This document shows positions 1 to 8,094 of a DNA stretch of 35,205 nt, piece by piece; position 1 is the stretch's first letter; each line of letters opens with the position of its first letter. The position numbers and the translations under genes are program-made. The notes beneath the pieces are model-generated. The model was not told where the DNA came from. It worked only from the letters and a program-made list of their open reading frames with translations, and ran no database searches. Source of the stretch: Halieaceae bacterium. Lineage in GTDB: Bacteria > Pseudomonadota > Gammaproteobacteria > Pseudomonadales > Halieaceae. Location: assembly GCA_030066555.1 (NCBI GenBank), contig JASJBK010000003.1, positions 70,287 through 105,491 on the forward strand, written 5' to 3'.

Positions 1-575
1 ATGATCACGTTCATGTCGGTATCCGCACCCGAGTCTTCGACATAGTCGAGGTCCAGTACCGGCTCTCCATTGACTACACCCACCGATACCGACGCGATCA
101 TCTGCTGGAGCGGATCGCCCTCGATACGGCGCTCGCGCTGCAGGTAGCGGAGTGCATCGACCAACGCCACGCAGCTGCCGGAAATAGCGGCGGTGCGGGT
201 GCCACCATCGGCCTGGATGACGTCGCAGTCGATATTGATGGTGTTCTCGCCGAGCTGCTCGAGGTCGACCGCCGCCCGCAGGGAGCGTCCGATCAGCCGC
301 TGGATTTCCACCGTCCGGCCACCCTGCTTGCCGCGCGCGGCCTCGCGGGCCATGCGCTCGCCGGTAGAGCGGGGCAACATGCCGTATTCCGCGGTCAGCC
401 AGCCACGGCCCTGGCCGCGCAGGAAGCGAGGTACACCCTCGGAGACGCTGGCCGTGCAGATAACCCGGGTATCGCCGAAGGCGACCAGTACCGAGCCCTC
501 GGCGTGGCGGGTGAAGTTACGGGTAAAACTGATATCGCGCAGCTGGTTCGGTGCGCGGCCGCTGGGTCTGGACAT
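1..575 (-). CDS. rph: Ribonuclease PH, 3' part cut off by window edge
   Basis: RNase PH is a phosphate-dependent 3'-5' exoribonuclease that trims the 3' ends of tRNA precursors. The reading frame begins at an ATG at 575 with [15 protein letters not shown], the classical N-terminus of the family. It runs out of the window in the stretch [18 protein letters not shown], which is conserved in the C-terminal half. About 191 codons are present of a usual 238-240, so roughly the last 47 residues lie outside. A TATAAT box at 606-611 (minus strand) lies about 30 bp upstream of the start. It diverges from yicC, the usual arrangement in Gammaproteobacteria. The identification is secure; only the end is missing. 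Confidence 0.96.
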   Translation of the reverse strand, partial: MSRPSGRAPNQLRDISFTRNFTRHAEGSVLVAFGDTRVICTASVSEGVPRFLRGQGRGWLTAEYGMLPRSTGERMAREAARGKQGGRTVEIQRLIGRSLRAAVDLEQLGENTINIDCDVIQADGGTRTAAISGSCVALVDALRYLQRERRIEGDPLQQMIASVSVGVVNGEPVLDLDYVEDSGADTDMNVI

Positions 576-605
576 GAGGAAATCTTCGCGAGGCAGGAGC
601 CCGGC

Positions 606-611
606 ATTATA
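606..611 (-). promoter_or_regulatory. -10 box of the rph promoter
   Basis: Read on the minus strand, this is a perfect TATAAT about 30 bp upstream of the rph ATG. No good -35 is visible; the best candidate, GTGACG, sits about 19 bp upstream. The position in the short rph/yicC divergent gap supports a promoter. Confidence 0.5.
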
Positions 612-658
612 CGGTATAGAACGCGACCTACGTCACTGGCGAATCCGCCGGGTGCTGC

Positions 659-664
659 TAAAAT
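659..664 (+). promoter_or_regulatory. Possible -10 box of the yicC promoter
   Basis: TAAAAT lies 23 bp upstream of the yicC ATG. The -35 position holds CTGGCG, a poor match, so this is weak evidence. The 112-bp gap between rph and yicC must nevertheless contain a plus-strand promoter, and this is the best candidate in it. Confidence 0.3.
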
Positions 665-687
665 CGTTGCCTTTTCCGGGGGTCCGC

Positions 688-1557
688 ATGAACGTCAACA
701 GCATGACCGCTTTCGCCAGGGAGAGCGACGATGCCGGCCCCGGCAGCCTGGCCGTGGAAATTCGCTCCGTCAATCACCGCTACCTGGACTGCCAGTTCAA
801 GCTGCCGGAAGGCCTGCGCAACCTCGAACCGGCCCTGCGCGAGCGGCTGCAGAATCGCCTGTCGCGGGGCAAGGTCGAGGTACAGTTCCGCTGGCAAGCA
901 CAGGCCGGCCACGATGGCGCCCTGGTGATCAACCCCGACCAGCTGCGGGCGCTGGCTTCAGCCATGGCGCAGGTGGAAGACGCCATCAGCCAGGCACGAC
1001 CGCCCAGCAGCCTGGAGATCCTGCACTGGCCTGGCCTGGTGGAGGGCGGCAGTGAAGACAGCGAGGCCCTGGCTGCACGCGCGCTGTCCCTGTTCGACAG
1101 CGCGCTGGAGACGCTGGTCGAGACCCGCAACCGGGAAGGTACGAAGCTTGCCAACTTCATTCGCGAGCGCCTGTCCGGTGTCACCAGGGAAGTCAATGCG
1201 GCGCGCGAGCGCATGCCGGAGCTGCTCGCCCAGCAGCACGAGCGCATGAAGACCCGGGTCACTGACCTGGGCGTGGACGCCGACCCGGAGCGGCTGGAAC
1301 AGGAGCTCGCCATCGTTGCCCAGAAGGCCGATGTCGACGAGGAGCTCGATCGCCTGGTCGCCCACGTTGAAGAGGTCGGTCGTGTGCTGGACAAGGGCGG
1401 CCCCTGTGGCCGCCGCCTGGATTTCCTGATGCAGGAGCTCAATCGCGAGGCCAATACCCTGTCGTCCAAATCGTTGGCCACCAGCACCACCCAGAACGCC
1501 GTTGAGCTCAAGGTATTGATTGAGCAAATGCGCGAACAGATTCAGAACCTTGAGTAA
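688..1557 (+). CDS. yicC: YicC/YloC-family endoribonuclease
   Basis: The 289-residue product matches the usual length of YicC (about 287). It starts MNVNSMTAFAR, the family's hallmark N-terminus (SMTAFAR), followed by the YicC-like N-terminal domain (EIRSVNHRYLD, about residues 22-32). It ends with the conserved DUF1732 C-terminal domain (GRRLDFLMQELNREANTLSSK). YicC/YloC proteins are reported endoribonucleases that affect small-RNA and mRNA turnover. The frame stays open upstream to 193, but that extension is antisense to rph and unlike the family, so I start at 688. An internal ATG at 703 is possible but would remove conserved residues. The divergent rph neighbour also encodes an RNase. Confidence 0.93.
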   Translation: MNVNSMTAFARESDDAGPGSLAVEIRSVNHRYLDCQFKLPEGLRNLEPALRERLQNRLSRGKVEVQFRWQAQAGHDGALVINPDQLRALASAMAQVEDAISQARPPSSLEILHWPGLVEGGSEDSEALAARALSLFDSALETLVETRNREGTKLANFIRERLSGVTREVNAARERMPELLAQQHERMKTRVTDLGVDADPERLEQELAIVAQKADVDEELDRLVAHVEEVGRVLDKGGPCGRRLDFLMQELNREANTLSSKSLATSTTQNAVELKVLIEQMREQIQNLE

Positions 1558-2208
<651 letters not shown>

Positions 2209-2222
2209 GCCAATGTTTTTGT

Positions 2223-2228
2223 TATACT
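2223..2228 (+). promoter_or_regulatory. Possible -10 box upstream of rpoZ
   Basis: TATACT in the AT-rich stretch after gmk lies about 36 bp before the rpoZ ATG. The expected -35 position overlaps the gmk stop and holds CTGTCG, a 3-of-6 match. rpoZ-spoT may thus have its own promoter in addition to read-through from gmk. Confidence 0.35.
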
Positions 2229-2264
2229 TCTCCGCTTTCGTTTGTTGAGGCACAGGAACTCAGA

Positions 2265-2528
2265 ATGGCACGTGTAACCGTAGAAGATTGTCTGGAAAAC
2301 GTCGCAAACCGCTTTGAGCTGGTGATGGTAGCCAGCAAGCGCGCCCGTCAGATGGCGACCGGCGGCAAGGACCCGATGGTCGAGGAAGAGTCAGACAAGC
2401 CCACCGTTATCGCCCTGCGGGAAATCGCCGAAGGCTTCATCACGCCGGAGATCCTCGAGCGCGAGGAAGAAGTCGACGCAGAAGAAGAGCTGCTGGAAGC
2501 CATGGAGTCTACTCCCGAGGTCCTCTGA
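2265..2528 (+). CDS. rpoZ: RNA polymerase omega subunit
   Basis: Omega (87 residues here, about 90 in E. coli) helps fold and assemble the beta' subunit and forms part of one ppGpp site on RNA polymerase. The start [20 protein letters not shown] and the helix [11 protein letters not shown] followed by [13 protein letters not shown] are the conserved omega signature. The tail from about residue 65 is very acidic ([17 protein letters not shown]), as usual for this subunit. AGGAA lies 8-12 bp before the ATG. Its place between gmk and spoT ties it to stringent-response control. Confidence 0.96.
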   Translation: MARVTVEDCLENVANRFELVMVASKRARQMATGGKDPMVEEESDKPTVIALREIAEGFITPEILEREEEVDAEEELLEAMESTPEVL

Positions 2529-2571
2529 GCCCGCCTTTCTGGCGAGGCGCTGAGGCTGGCTGGATCTGACA

Positions 2572-2606
2572 ATGACTTCGAGACAGCGGAGAGCATGAGT
2601 CAGTGA
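2572..2606 (+). other. Two nested mini-reading frames leading into spoT
   Basis: An ATG at 2572 opens an 8-codon frame (MTSRQRRA) stopping at 2596-2598. That TGA overlaps a second ATG at 2595 (ATGA), which opens a 3-codon frame (MSQ) stopping at 2604-2606. This second stop overlaps the spoT GTG at 2603 (GTGA). A GGAG at 2588-2591 is 3 bases from the middle ATG and 11 from the GTG, so it fits neither start perfectly. This could be a translational-coupling leader or chance; no evidence of expression is visible. Confidence 0.3.
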
Positions 2607-4723
2607 ACAGCATCAGCGGCCTCGACAGCATTCTCCAAACCTACCTCACCTCCGAGGAAAGCAACCAGGTCAAGCGCGCCTACTTCTTTGCGGAGCAGGC
2701 GCACCACGGCCAGTTCCGCCGCAGCGGCGAAGCCTACGTATCCCACCCGCTGGCCGTGGCCGGCATTCTCGCCGACATGCACATGGACCACCAGAGCCTG
2801 ATGGCCGCCATGCTGCACGATGTCATCGAGGACACCGGCATCAAGAAGGAGGCCATCGGCGCCCAATTCGGGCCGACGGTTGCGGAGCTGGTGGACGGCG
2901 TCAGCAAGCTCACCCAGATCGAATTCAGCTCCCAGGCGGAAAAGCAGGCCGAGAACTTCCAGAAAATGGCCCTGGCCATGGCCAAGGACATTCGCGTGAT
3001 CCTGGTGAAGCTCGCCGATCGCCTGCACAACATGCGCACCCTGGGTGTGCTGCAGGTCGACAAGCGCCGGCGCATCGCCCGTGAAACCCTGGAAATGTAC
3101 GCGCCCATTGCCCTGCGCCTGGGTATGAATAACGTGCGCATGGAGTTCGAGAACCTGGGCTTCAGTGCGCTACACCCGATGCGCGCCGAGCGCATTTCCG
3201 CCGCCGTGCGCCGCGCCCGCGGCAACCGCAAGGAACTGGTGGAGAAGATCCGCCACCAGCTGCAGAACTGCCTGGAGCAGGAAGGCCACAGCGCCGAGGT
3301 TATCGGCCGCGAGAAGCACCTCTACAGCATCTACCTGAAGATGAAGAGCAAGGGCAAGAACTTCTCCGAGATCATGGATATCTTTGCCTTCCGCATCATC
3401 GTCGACTCGGTGGATACCTGCTACCGGGTGCTGGGCTGCGTGCACAACCTGTACGCGCCGGTGCCGGGGGAATTCAAGGACTATATCGCCATTCCCAAGG
3501 CCAACGGCTACCAGTCACTGCACACGGTGCTGATGGGAATGCACGGCGTGCCGATCGAGATCCAGATTCGCACCCGCGACATGGAAGAGATGGCCAATAA
3601 CGGCATCGCCGCCCACTGGCTGTACAAGTCCAGCGAATCCACCGCCGCCAGCGGCAGCCATGCCCGCGCCCGGCAGTGGGTGCAGGGCCTGCTGGAAATG
3701 CAGCAGCGCGCCGGCAATTCCCTGGAATTCATCGAAAGCGTAAAGATCGACCTGTTCCCGGACGAGGTCTACGTGTTCACACCCAAGGGCGACATCATGG
3801 AATTGCCCCGTGGCGCCACCGCGGTGGACTTTGCCTACGCGGTGCACACCGATGTCGGCAACAGCTGCGTGGCCTGCCGCATCAATCGGCGCCTGGCGCC
3901 GCTGTCAGAGCCGCTGCAGAGCGGACAGACGGTGGAGATTCTTACCGCTCCGGGCGCCAGACCCAACCCGGCCTGGTTCAACTACGCCGTCACCGCCAAG
4001 GCCCGCACCAATATCCGTCACTTCCTCAAGCAGCAACGGCGAGAGGATTCGATCGATCTCGGCAAGCGCCTGCTGGACAAGGCGTTGATGGCGCTGGATA
4101 CCAATTTTGACGCACTGGAGGCGGCCAAGACCGAGGCCTACCTGGAGCAGGCCGGCTACAAGCATATCAACCAGTTGCTGGAAGACATCGCCAAGGGCAA
4201 CCGGGTAGCCGGCATCACCGCCCAGCAGCTGCTGGGCGAAGCGCCAGAGGCGACTCCGGACGGCGAGGGTTTCCACCCGCAGCCGGTGGCAATCCGCGGC
4301 ACCGAGGGTTTCATGGTCAGCTACGGCAAGTGCTGTCACCCCCTCCCGGGTGACGCGATAGCGGGCTATATCAGCGCTGAGAAGGGCATCGTGGTGCACC
4401 GCGAGCACTGCCACAATCTCGCAGAGCTGCGAGAGAACGTGGACCGGCTGGTTCCGCTGCGCTGGGATGACCAGGTCGAGGGCGAATTCGTCACCGCCTT
4501 GCGCATCGAGGTAGAAAACCGCCGCGGGATGCTGGCTGTGCTCGCCACCCGCATCAACAGCCTGGACGCCAATATCGAGAAAATCAGTACCGAGGACAAG
4601 GACTACCAGTTCAGCTACGTCAACCTGGAAATGTCCGTAAAGAACCGGGTGCACCTCGCGCAGATCCTCAAGCGCATTCGCGGCCTGAAGGAAGTCCACA
4701 AGGTTACTCGTATCAAGCATTGA
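2603..4723 (+). CDS. spoT: (p)ppGpp synthetase/hydrolase SpoT
   Basis: This 706-residue protein has the full long Rel/SpoT layout. The HD hydrolase domain has H48 and HDVIED at 72-77, then RLHNMRTL further on. The synthetase domain contains DYIAIPKANGYQSLHT and EIQIRT. These are followed by TGS (near VDFAYAVHTDVG), the Cys-rich segment KCCHPLPGDAIAGYI and a C-terminal ACT domain. It degrades, and may make, (p)ppGpp. The motif before DYIAIPK reads EFKD (residues 290-293), where bifunctional enzymes normally have RxKD and RelA has ExDD. The start is GTG at 2603, the only start in frame that matches the family's N-terminus. It follows rpoZ by 74 bp and precedes ridA by 10 bp. Confidence 0.96.
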   Translation: MNSISGLDSILQTYLTSEESNQVKRAYFFAEQAHHGQFRRSGEAYVSHPLAVAGILADMHMDHQSLMAAMLHDVIEDTGIKKEAIGAQFGPTVAELVDGVSKLTQIEFSSQAEKQAENFQKMALAMAKDIRVILVKLADRLHNMRTLGVLQVDKRRRIARETLEMYAPIALRLGMNNVRMEFENLGFSALHPMRAERISAAVRRARGNRKELVEKIRHQLQNCLEQEGHSAEVIGREKHLYSIYLKMKSKGKNFSEIMDIFAFRIIVDSVDTCYRVLGCVHNLYAPVPGEFKDYIAIPKANGYQSLHTVLMGMHGVPIEIQIRTRDMEEMANNGIAAHWLYKSSESTAASGSHARARQWVQGLLEMQQRAGNSLEFIESVKIDLFPDEVYVFTPKGDIMELPRGATAVDFAYAVHTDVGNSCVACRINRRLAPLSEPLQSGQTVEILTAPGARPNPAWFNYAVTAKARTNIRHFLKQQRREDSIDLGKRLLDKALMALDTNFDALEAAKTEAYLEQAGYKHINQLLEDIAKGNRVAGITAQQLLGEAPEATPDGEGFHPQPVAIRGTEGFMVSYGKCCHPLPGDAIAGYISAEKGIVVHREHCHNLAELRENVDRLVPLRWDDQVEGEFVTALRIEVENRRGMLAVLATRINSLDANIEKISTEDKDYQFSYVNLEMSVKNRVHLAQILKRIRGLKEVHKVTRIKH

Positions 4724-4733
4724 AGGAACTGTT

Positions 4734-5117
4734 ATGATCAACCGCGCCGTCATCTCCAGCGCTGATGCCCCCGAGGCCATCGGGCCCTATTCACAGGCCG
4801 TCAAGGTCGGCAACACCGTGTGGCTTTCGGGCCAGATCCCGCTCGATCCCGGCACCATGACCCTGGTCGAGGGCGACATCACGGCCCAGGCCCAACAGGT
4901 GTTCAGGAATCTTGCTGCCGTGGCGGCGGCGGCCGGCGGCACCCTCAACGATGCGGTCAAGGTCAATATCAGCCTCACCGATCTCGGGGACTTCACCGCC
5001 GTGAACAGCGTCATGGCAGAGTTCTTTGAAGAGCCCTATCCCGCGCGGGCCTGCGTGCAGGTAGCAGCGCTGCCTAAAGGCGCGGATATTGAAGTCGAAG
5101 TGATTATGGCCCTGTAG
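4734..5117 (+). CDS. ridA: RidA-family enamine/imine deaminase
   Basis: RidA (127 residues, the normal size) hydrolyses reactive 2-aminoacrylate and related enamines made by PLP-dependent dehydratases, protecting other PLP enzymes. Family features are APEAIGPYSQAVKVGNTVWLSGQ at the N-terminus, a G-rich middle and PARACVQVAALPKGADIEVE, which carries the catalytic Arg (in ARACVQV). AAGGAA lies about 6-11 bp before the ATG, right after the spoT stop, so it is probably cotranscribed with spoT. Its last 14 bp overlap the 3' end of the convergent gene on the other strand. Confidence 0.95.
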   Translation: MINRAVISSADAPEAIGPYSQAVKVGNTVWLSGQIPLDPGTMTLVEGDITAQAQQVFRNLAAVAAAAGGTLNDAVKVNISLTDLGDFTAVNSVMAEFFEEPYPARACVQVAALPKGADIEVEVIMAL

Positions 5118-5964
5118 CGGGCTTGCCGAGCATGGCGCCGTAACCGGCCCGGTAATCGGGGTAGCGCAACTGGTATCCCGATGCGTGCAGCAAGCCGTTA
5201 CGACAGCGGCGATTGGCCGACGGCGGCGCCACGGTTTCCCGCGGGTCATCGACCCCCATCATTGCAGCCAGCCAACTCTCGACTTCGTGACTCAGCGCCG
5301 GAAGGTCGTCATTGGCGAGGTAGAGTCGCTCGCGCTGTTGCAGGCCCAGCAGGTGCAACAGGAATCCGACGCAATCATCCCGGTGAATCCGGTTACTGTA
5401 GTGGGCAGGCTCCCGGCTGACGATCTCACCCCGTCGGATACGCTCCAGCAGGCGGCTGGGGCTGCGACCGTATATCCCCGAGAATCGCACCACGCTGACC
5501 TGGTGGTGGCTTGCAAGCAGGCGCTGTTCAGCCTCCACCAGGATTTGCGCCTGGCCGTCAGCGGGCGCCAGGGCCGAAGTTTCGTCTACCCAGGCGCCAC
5601 CGGCATCACCATAGACCCGGGTGCTGGACACGTAGATAAGCTGCTGCGGTGGCAAATCCGCCCACAGTGCCAGCAGGTTCTCCACCGGCCGCAGGTAGCC
5701 CTGCCGATAGCCGTCAACGTCCCGCGCCGGCGGCGTGGGTGTTAGCACGCTGATATCGGCAGGATGCTCCGCCAGCTGTGCCAGCGAAGCGGGGTCGGTA
5801 TAGTCGAGCGCCATGGCGGGTATTGCCGGCGGCAGGGCGGCCACATTGCGGCGCAACGCCAGTGGCTGGTCGCCGCGGGCGGCCAGCTGCAGGGCGACGC
5901 CGGTACCGAGGTCACCACAGGCGATCAGGTTGACGCGGACGGGGTTTTTTTCGACGGGGCTCAC
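5104..5964 (-). CDS. NAD-binding SDR-type epimerase-like protein (YeeZ-like)
   Basis: The 286-residue protein resembles YeeZ/extended-SDR sugar-nucleotide epimerase-like proteins (about 274 residues). The N-terminal NAD-binding turn is CGDLGTG (residues 16-22). The middle has YVSSTRVYGDAGG, with the STxVYG signature, and VVRFSGIYG follows. The usual YxxxK catalytic Lys is not seen after this Tyr, so the activity may be non-standard or the protein a sensor. The most upstream sensible start is GTG at 5964; a longer frame to 6147 runs antisense into recG and is unlikely. A TATAGT at 5972-5977 is so close to the GTG that the mRNA could be leaderless. The substrate is unknown. Confidence 0.8.
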   Translation of the reverse strand: MSPVEKNPVRVNLIACGDLGTGVALQLAARGDQPLALRRNVAALPPAIPAMALDYTDPASLAQLAEHPADISVLTPTPPARDVDGYRQGYLRPVENLLALWADLPPQQLIYVSSTRVYGDAGGAWVDETSALAPADGQAQILVEAEQRLLASHHQVSVVRFSGIYGRSPSRLLERIRRGEIVSREPAHYSNRIHRDDCVGFLLHLLGLQQRERLYLANDDLPALSHEVESWLAAMMGVDDPRETVAPPSANRRCRNGLLHASGYQLRYPDYRAGYGAMLGKPATGP

Positions 5965-5979
5965 TGGTACAACTATACG
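5951..5979 (+). promoter_or_regulatory. Possible recG promoter
   Basis: TCGACG (5951-5956) and TATACG (5974-5979) are separated by 17 bp and match four and five positions of the -35 and -10 consensus. They lie 51 bp upstream of the recG GTG and overlap the start of the divergent epimerase-like gene. The same AT-rich spot read on the minus strand gives TATAGT at 5972-5977, so the two genes may share a divergent promoter. Confidence 0.35.
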
Positions 5980-6029
5980 CCGCTCATCGAAGCCCAGTTC
6001 AAGCCCTATGCCCAGCCCAGAAGCTTTCC

Positions 6030-8087
6030 GTGCCTGACATTGCCAACCAGCCTGTGACCAGCCTGCGCGGCGTCGGACCGCGCATGGCAGAAAAACTCGC
6101 CGAGGCCGGCATCGAACAGGTGGAGGACTTGCTGTTCCACCTGCCACTGCGTTACCAGGACCGCACGCGCATCACGCCACTGGGGGCCGTGCAGCCGGGC
6201 AGTGACGTGGTCGTGGAGGGCGAGGTTCGCGTTGCCGATATTGCCTTCGGCCGGCGCCGCAGCCTGCTGTGTCGAATTCAGGACAATACCGGCACCCTCA
6301 GCCTGCGCTTCTTCCACTTTTCCGCCGCCCAGAAGAACAACCTGCAGCCCGGCCGGCGCATTCGCTGTTTTGGTGAAGTGCGGCGCGGGGCCAGTGGCCT
6401 GGAGATGTACCACCCGGAGTACCGACTCATCGACGATGCACAGCCAACCCCGGTGGCCGAATCGCTGACACCGATCTACCCGGGCAGCGCGGGCGTGTCC
6501 CAGGCGACCTGGCGCAAGCTGTGCGAACAGGCAGTGGACCTGGTAGCACGGGCAGCGCCGTCGGACCTGTTGCCCGACCGCGAAGGCTTCGGCCTCAGCC
6601 TGGTGGAGGCGCTGACCTACCTGCATGCGCCGCCGCCAGATGCGCCCCAGGAACTGATCCGCGACGGTCGCCATCCGGCCCAGCTGCGACTCGCCCTGGA
6701 GGAATTGGTGGCTCACAACCTGTCACTGGAAAAGCTGCGCCGCCAGCAACAGGCCAGGGGAGCCCCGGTACTGGAGGGCGGCCAGGCAGCACTCGACGAA
6801 TTCGTAGGCACGCTGCCGTTTGCACTCACCGCGGCCCAGCGTCGTGTGGTGGACGAAATTCTCGACGATCTCGCCAAACCCGTACCGATGCTGAGGCTGG
6901 TGCAGGGCGATGTCGGCTCCGGCAAGACAGTGGTAGCGGCCTGTGCCGCACGCCGCGCCATGGCCTGCGGTTTCCAGGTAGCCATCATGGCACCCACTGA
7001 GATTCTCGCCGAGCAGCATCGCGCCAGCTTCGCCAACTGGTTCGAAGGGGAGGGCATCTCCCCCTGCCTGCTCACCGGACGCGTCAAGGGGAATGCCCGT
7101 CGCTCTACGCTCGAGGCAATAGCCAGCGGGGAGGCACCGCTGGTGATTGGTACCCACGCCCTGTTCCAGGATGATGTGGTGTTCTCCCGGCTCGGGCTGG
7201 TGGTGGTGGACGAACAGCACCGTTTCGGGGTGCACCAGCGCCTGCGCCTGACGCAGAAAGGCGAGCAGCCGCACCAGCTGGTGATGACGGCGACGCCGAT
7301 TCCGCGGACGCTGTCGATGGTGGCCTACGCTGACCTCGATTGCTCGGTGATCGACGAACTGCCGCCAGGGCGGCAGCCGGTACAAACCGTGTTGATCAGC
7401 GACAGCCGTCGCGACAAGGTGATCGAGCGGGTCCGTGCCGCCTGCGAGGGCGGCCGCCAGGCCTACTGGGTGTGCACCTTGATCGAGGAGTCAGATGCAC
7501 TCGAGGCCCAGGCCGCCGAGGCCACCTGTCAGGACCTGGAGACCCGGCTGCCGGGGCTGCGAATCGGGCTGGTGCACGGCCGCCTGAAGCCGTCGGCCAA
7601 GGAAGCGGTGATGCAGCAGTTCAAGCAGGGCGAGATTGACCTGCTGGTGGCGACTACGGTGATCGAAGTAGGGGTAGATGTCGCCAATGCCAGCCTGATG
7701 ATCATCGAGAACCCGGAGCGGCTGGGGTTGGCCCAGCTACACCAGTTGCGCGGCCGCGTCGGTCGCGGCTCCGAGGCCAGTCATTGTGTACTGCTGTTCA
7801 AGTCACCCCTGAGCCAGCAGGGCCAGGCGCGGTTGAGTTCGATGCGCGAGAGCAACGATGGTTTCTATATTGCCGAGCGCGACCTGGAGCTGCGTGGCCC
7901 GGGCGAGGTGCTGGGCACCCGCCAGACCGGCCTCATGGATTTCCGGGTGGCGGATATCCAGGTGCACGGGGATTTGCTGGACCGGGTCCGCGAGCTCGCC
8001 GGGGAGCTCGCCGACCATCAGCCGGAGCGGGTCGACCCGCTGATTCGTCGCTGGCTCGGTAACGCTGAGCGCTTCGCCAGCGTCTGA
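6030..8087 (+). CDS. recG: ATP-dependent DNA helicase RecG
   Basis: RecG drives fork reversal and branch migration of Holliday junctions and R-loops. The 685-residue length matches E. coli (693). The N-terminal wedge domain begins SLRGVGPRMAEKLAEAGI (a helix-hairpin-helix-like stretch), followed by an OB fold. Helicase motifs are in order: GDVGSGKT (Walker A), MAPTEILAEQH, DEQHRFGV (motif II as DEQH), TATPIPRT, then the second RecA lobe with ATTVIEVGVDVANA and QLRGRVGRG. The start is GTG at 6030; the ATG at 6008 is out of frame and opens a very short frame. It is convergent with the next gene, with 7 bp between stops. Confidence 0.97.
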   Translation: MPDIANQPVTSLRGVGPRMAEKLAEAGIEQVEDLLFHLPLRYQDRTRITPLGAVQPGSDVVVEGEVRVADIAFGRRRSLLCRIQDNTGTLSLRFFHFSAAQKNNLQPGRRIRCFGEVRRGASGLEMYHPEYRLIDDAQPTPVAESLTPIYPGSAGVSQATWRKLCEQAVDLVARAAPSDLLPDREGFGLSLVEALTYLHAPPPDAPQELIRDGRHPAQLRLALEELVAHNLSLEKLRRQQQARGAPVLEGGQAALDEFVGTLPFALTAAQRRVVDEILDDLAKPVPMLRLVQGDVGSGKTVVAACAARRAMACGFQVAIMAPTEILAEQHRASFANWFEGEGISPCLLTGRVKGNARRSTLEAIASGEAPLVIGTHALFQDDVVFSRLGLVVVDEQHRFGVHQRLRLTQKGEQPHQLVMTATPIPRTLSMVAYADLDCSVIDELPPGRQPVQTVLISDSRRDKVIERVRAACEGGRQAYWVCTLIEESDALEAQAAEATCQDLETRLPGLRIGLVHGRLKPSAKEAVMQQFKQGEIDLLVATTVIEVGVDVANASLMIIENPERLGLAQLHQLRGRVGRGSEASHCVLLFKSPLSQQGQARLSSMRESNDGFYIAERDLELRGPGEVLGTRQTGLMDFRVADIQVHGDLLDRVRELAGELADHQPERVDPLIRRWLGNAERFASV

Positions 8088-8094
8088 AAAAGCC

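Noticed and set aside
193-687. Upstream extension of the yicC reading frame
   Set aside because: It is antisense to rph, does not resemble YicC, and the conserved N-terminus begins at 688.
3905-4780. 291-codon minus-strand frame opposite spoT
   Set aside because: It covers the TGS and ACT region of spoT and has no recognisable domain.
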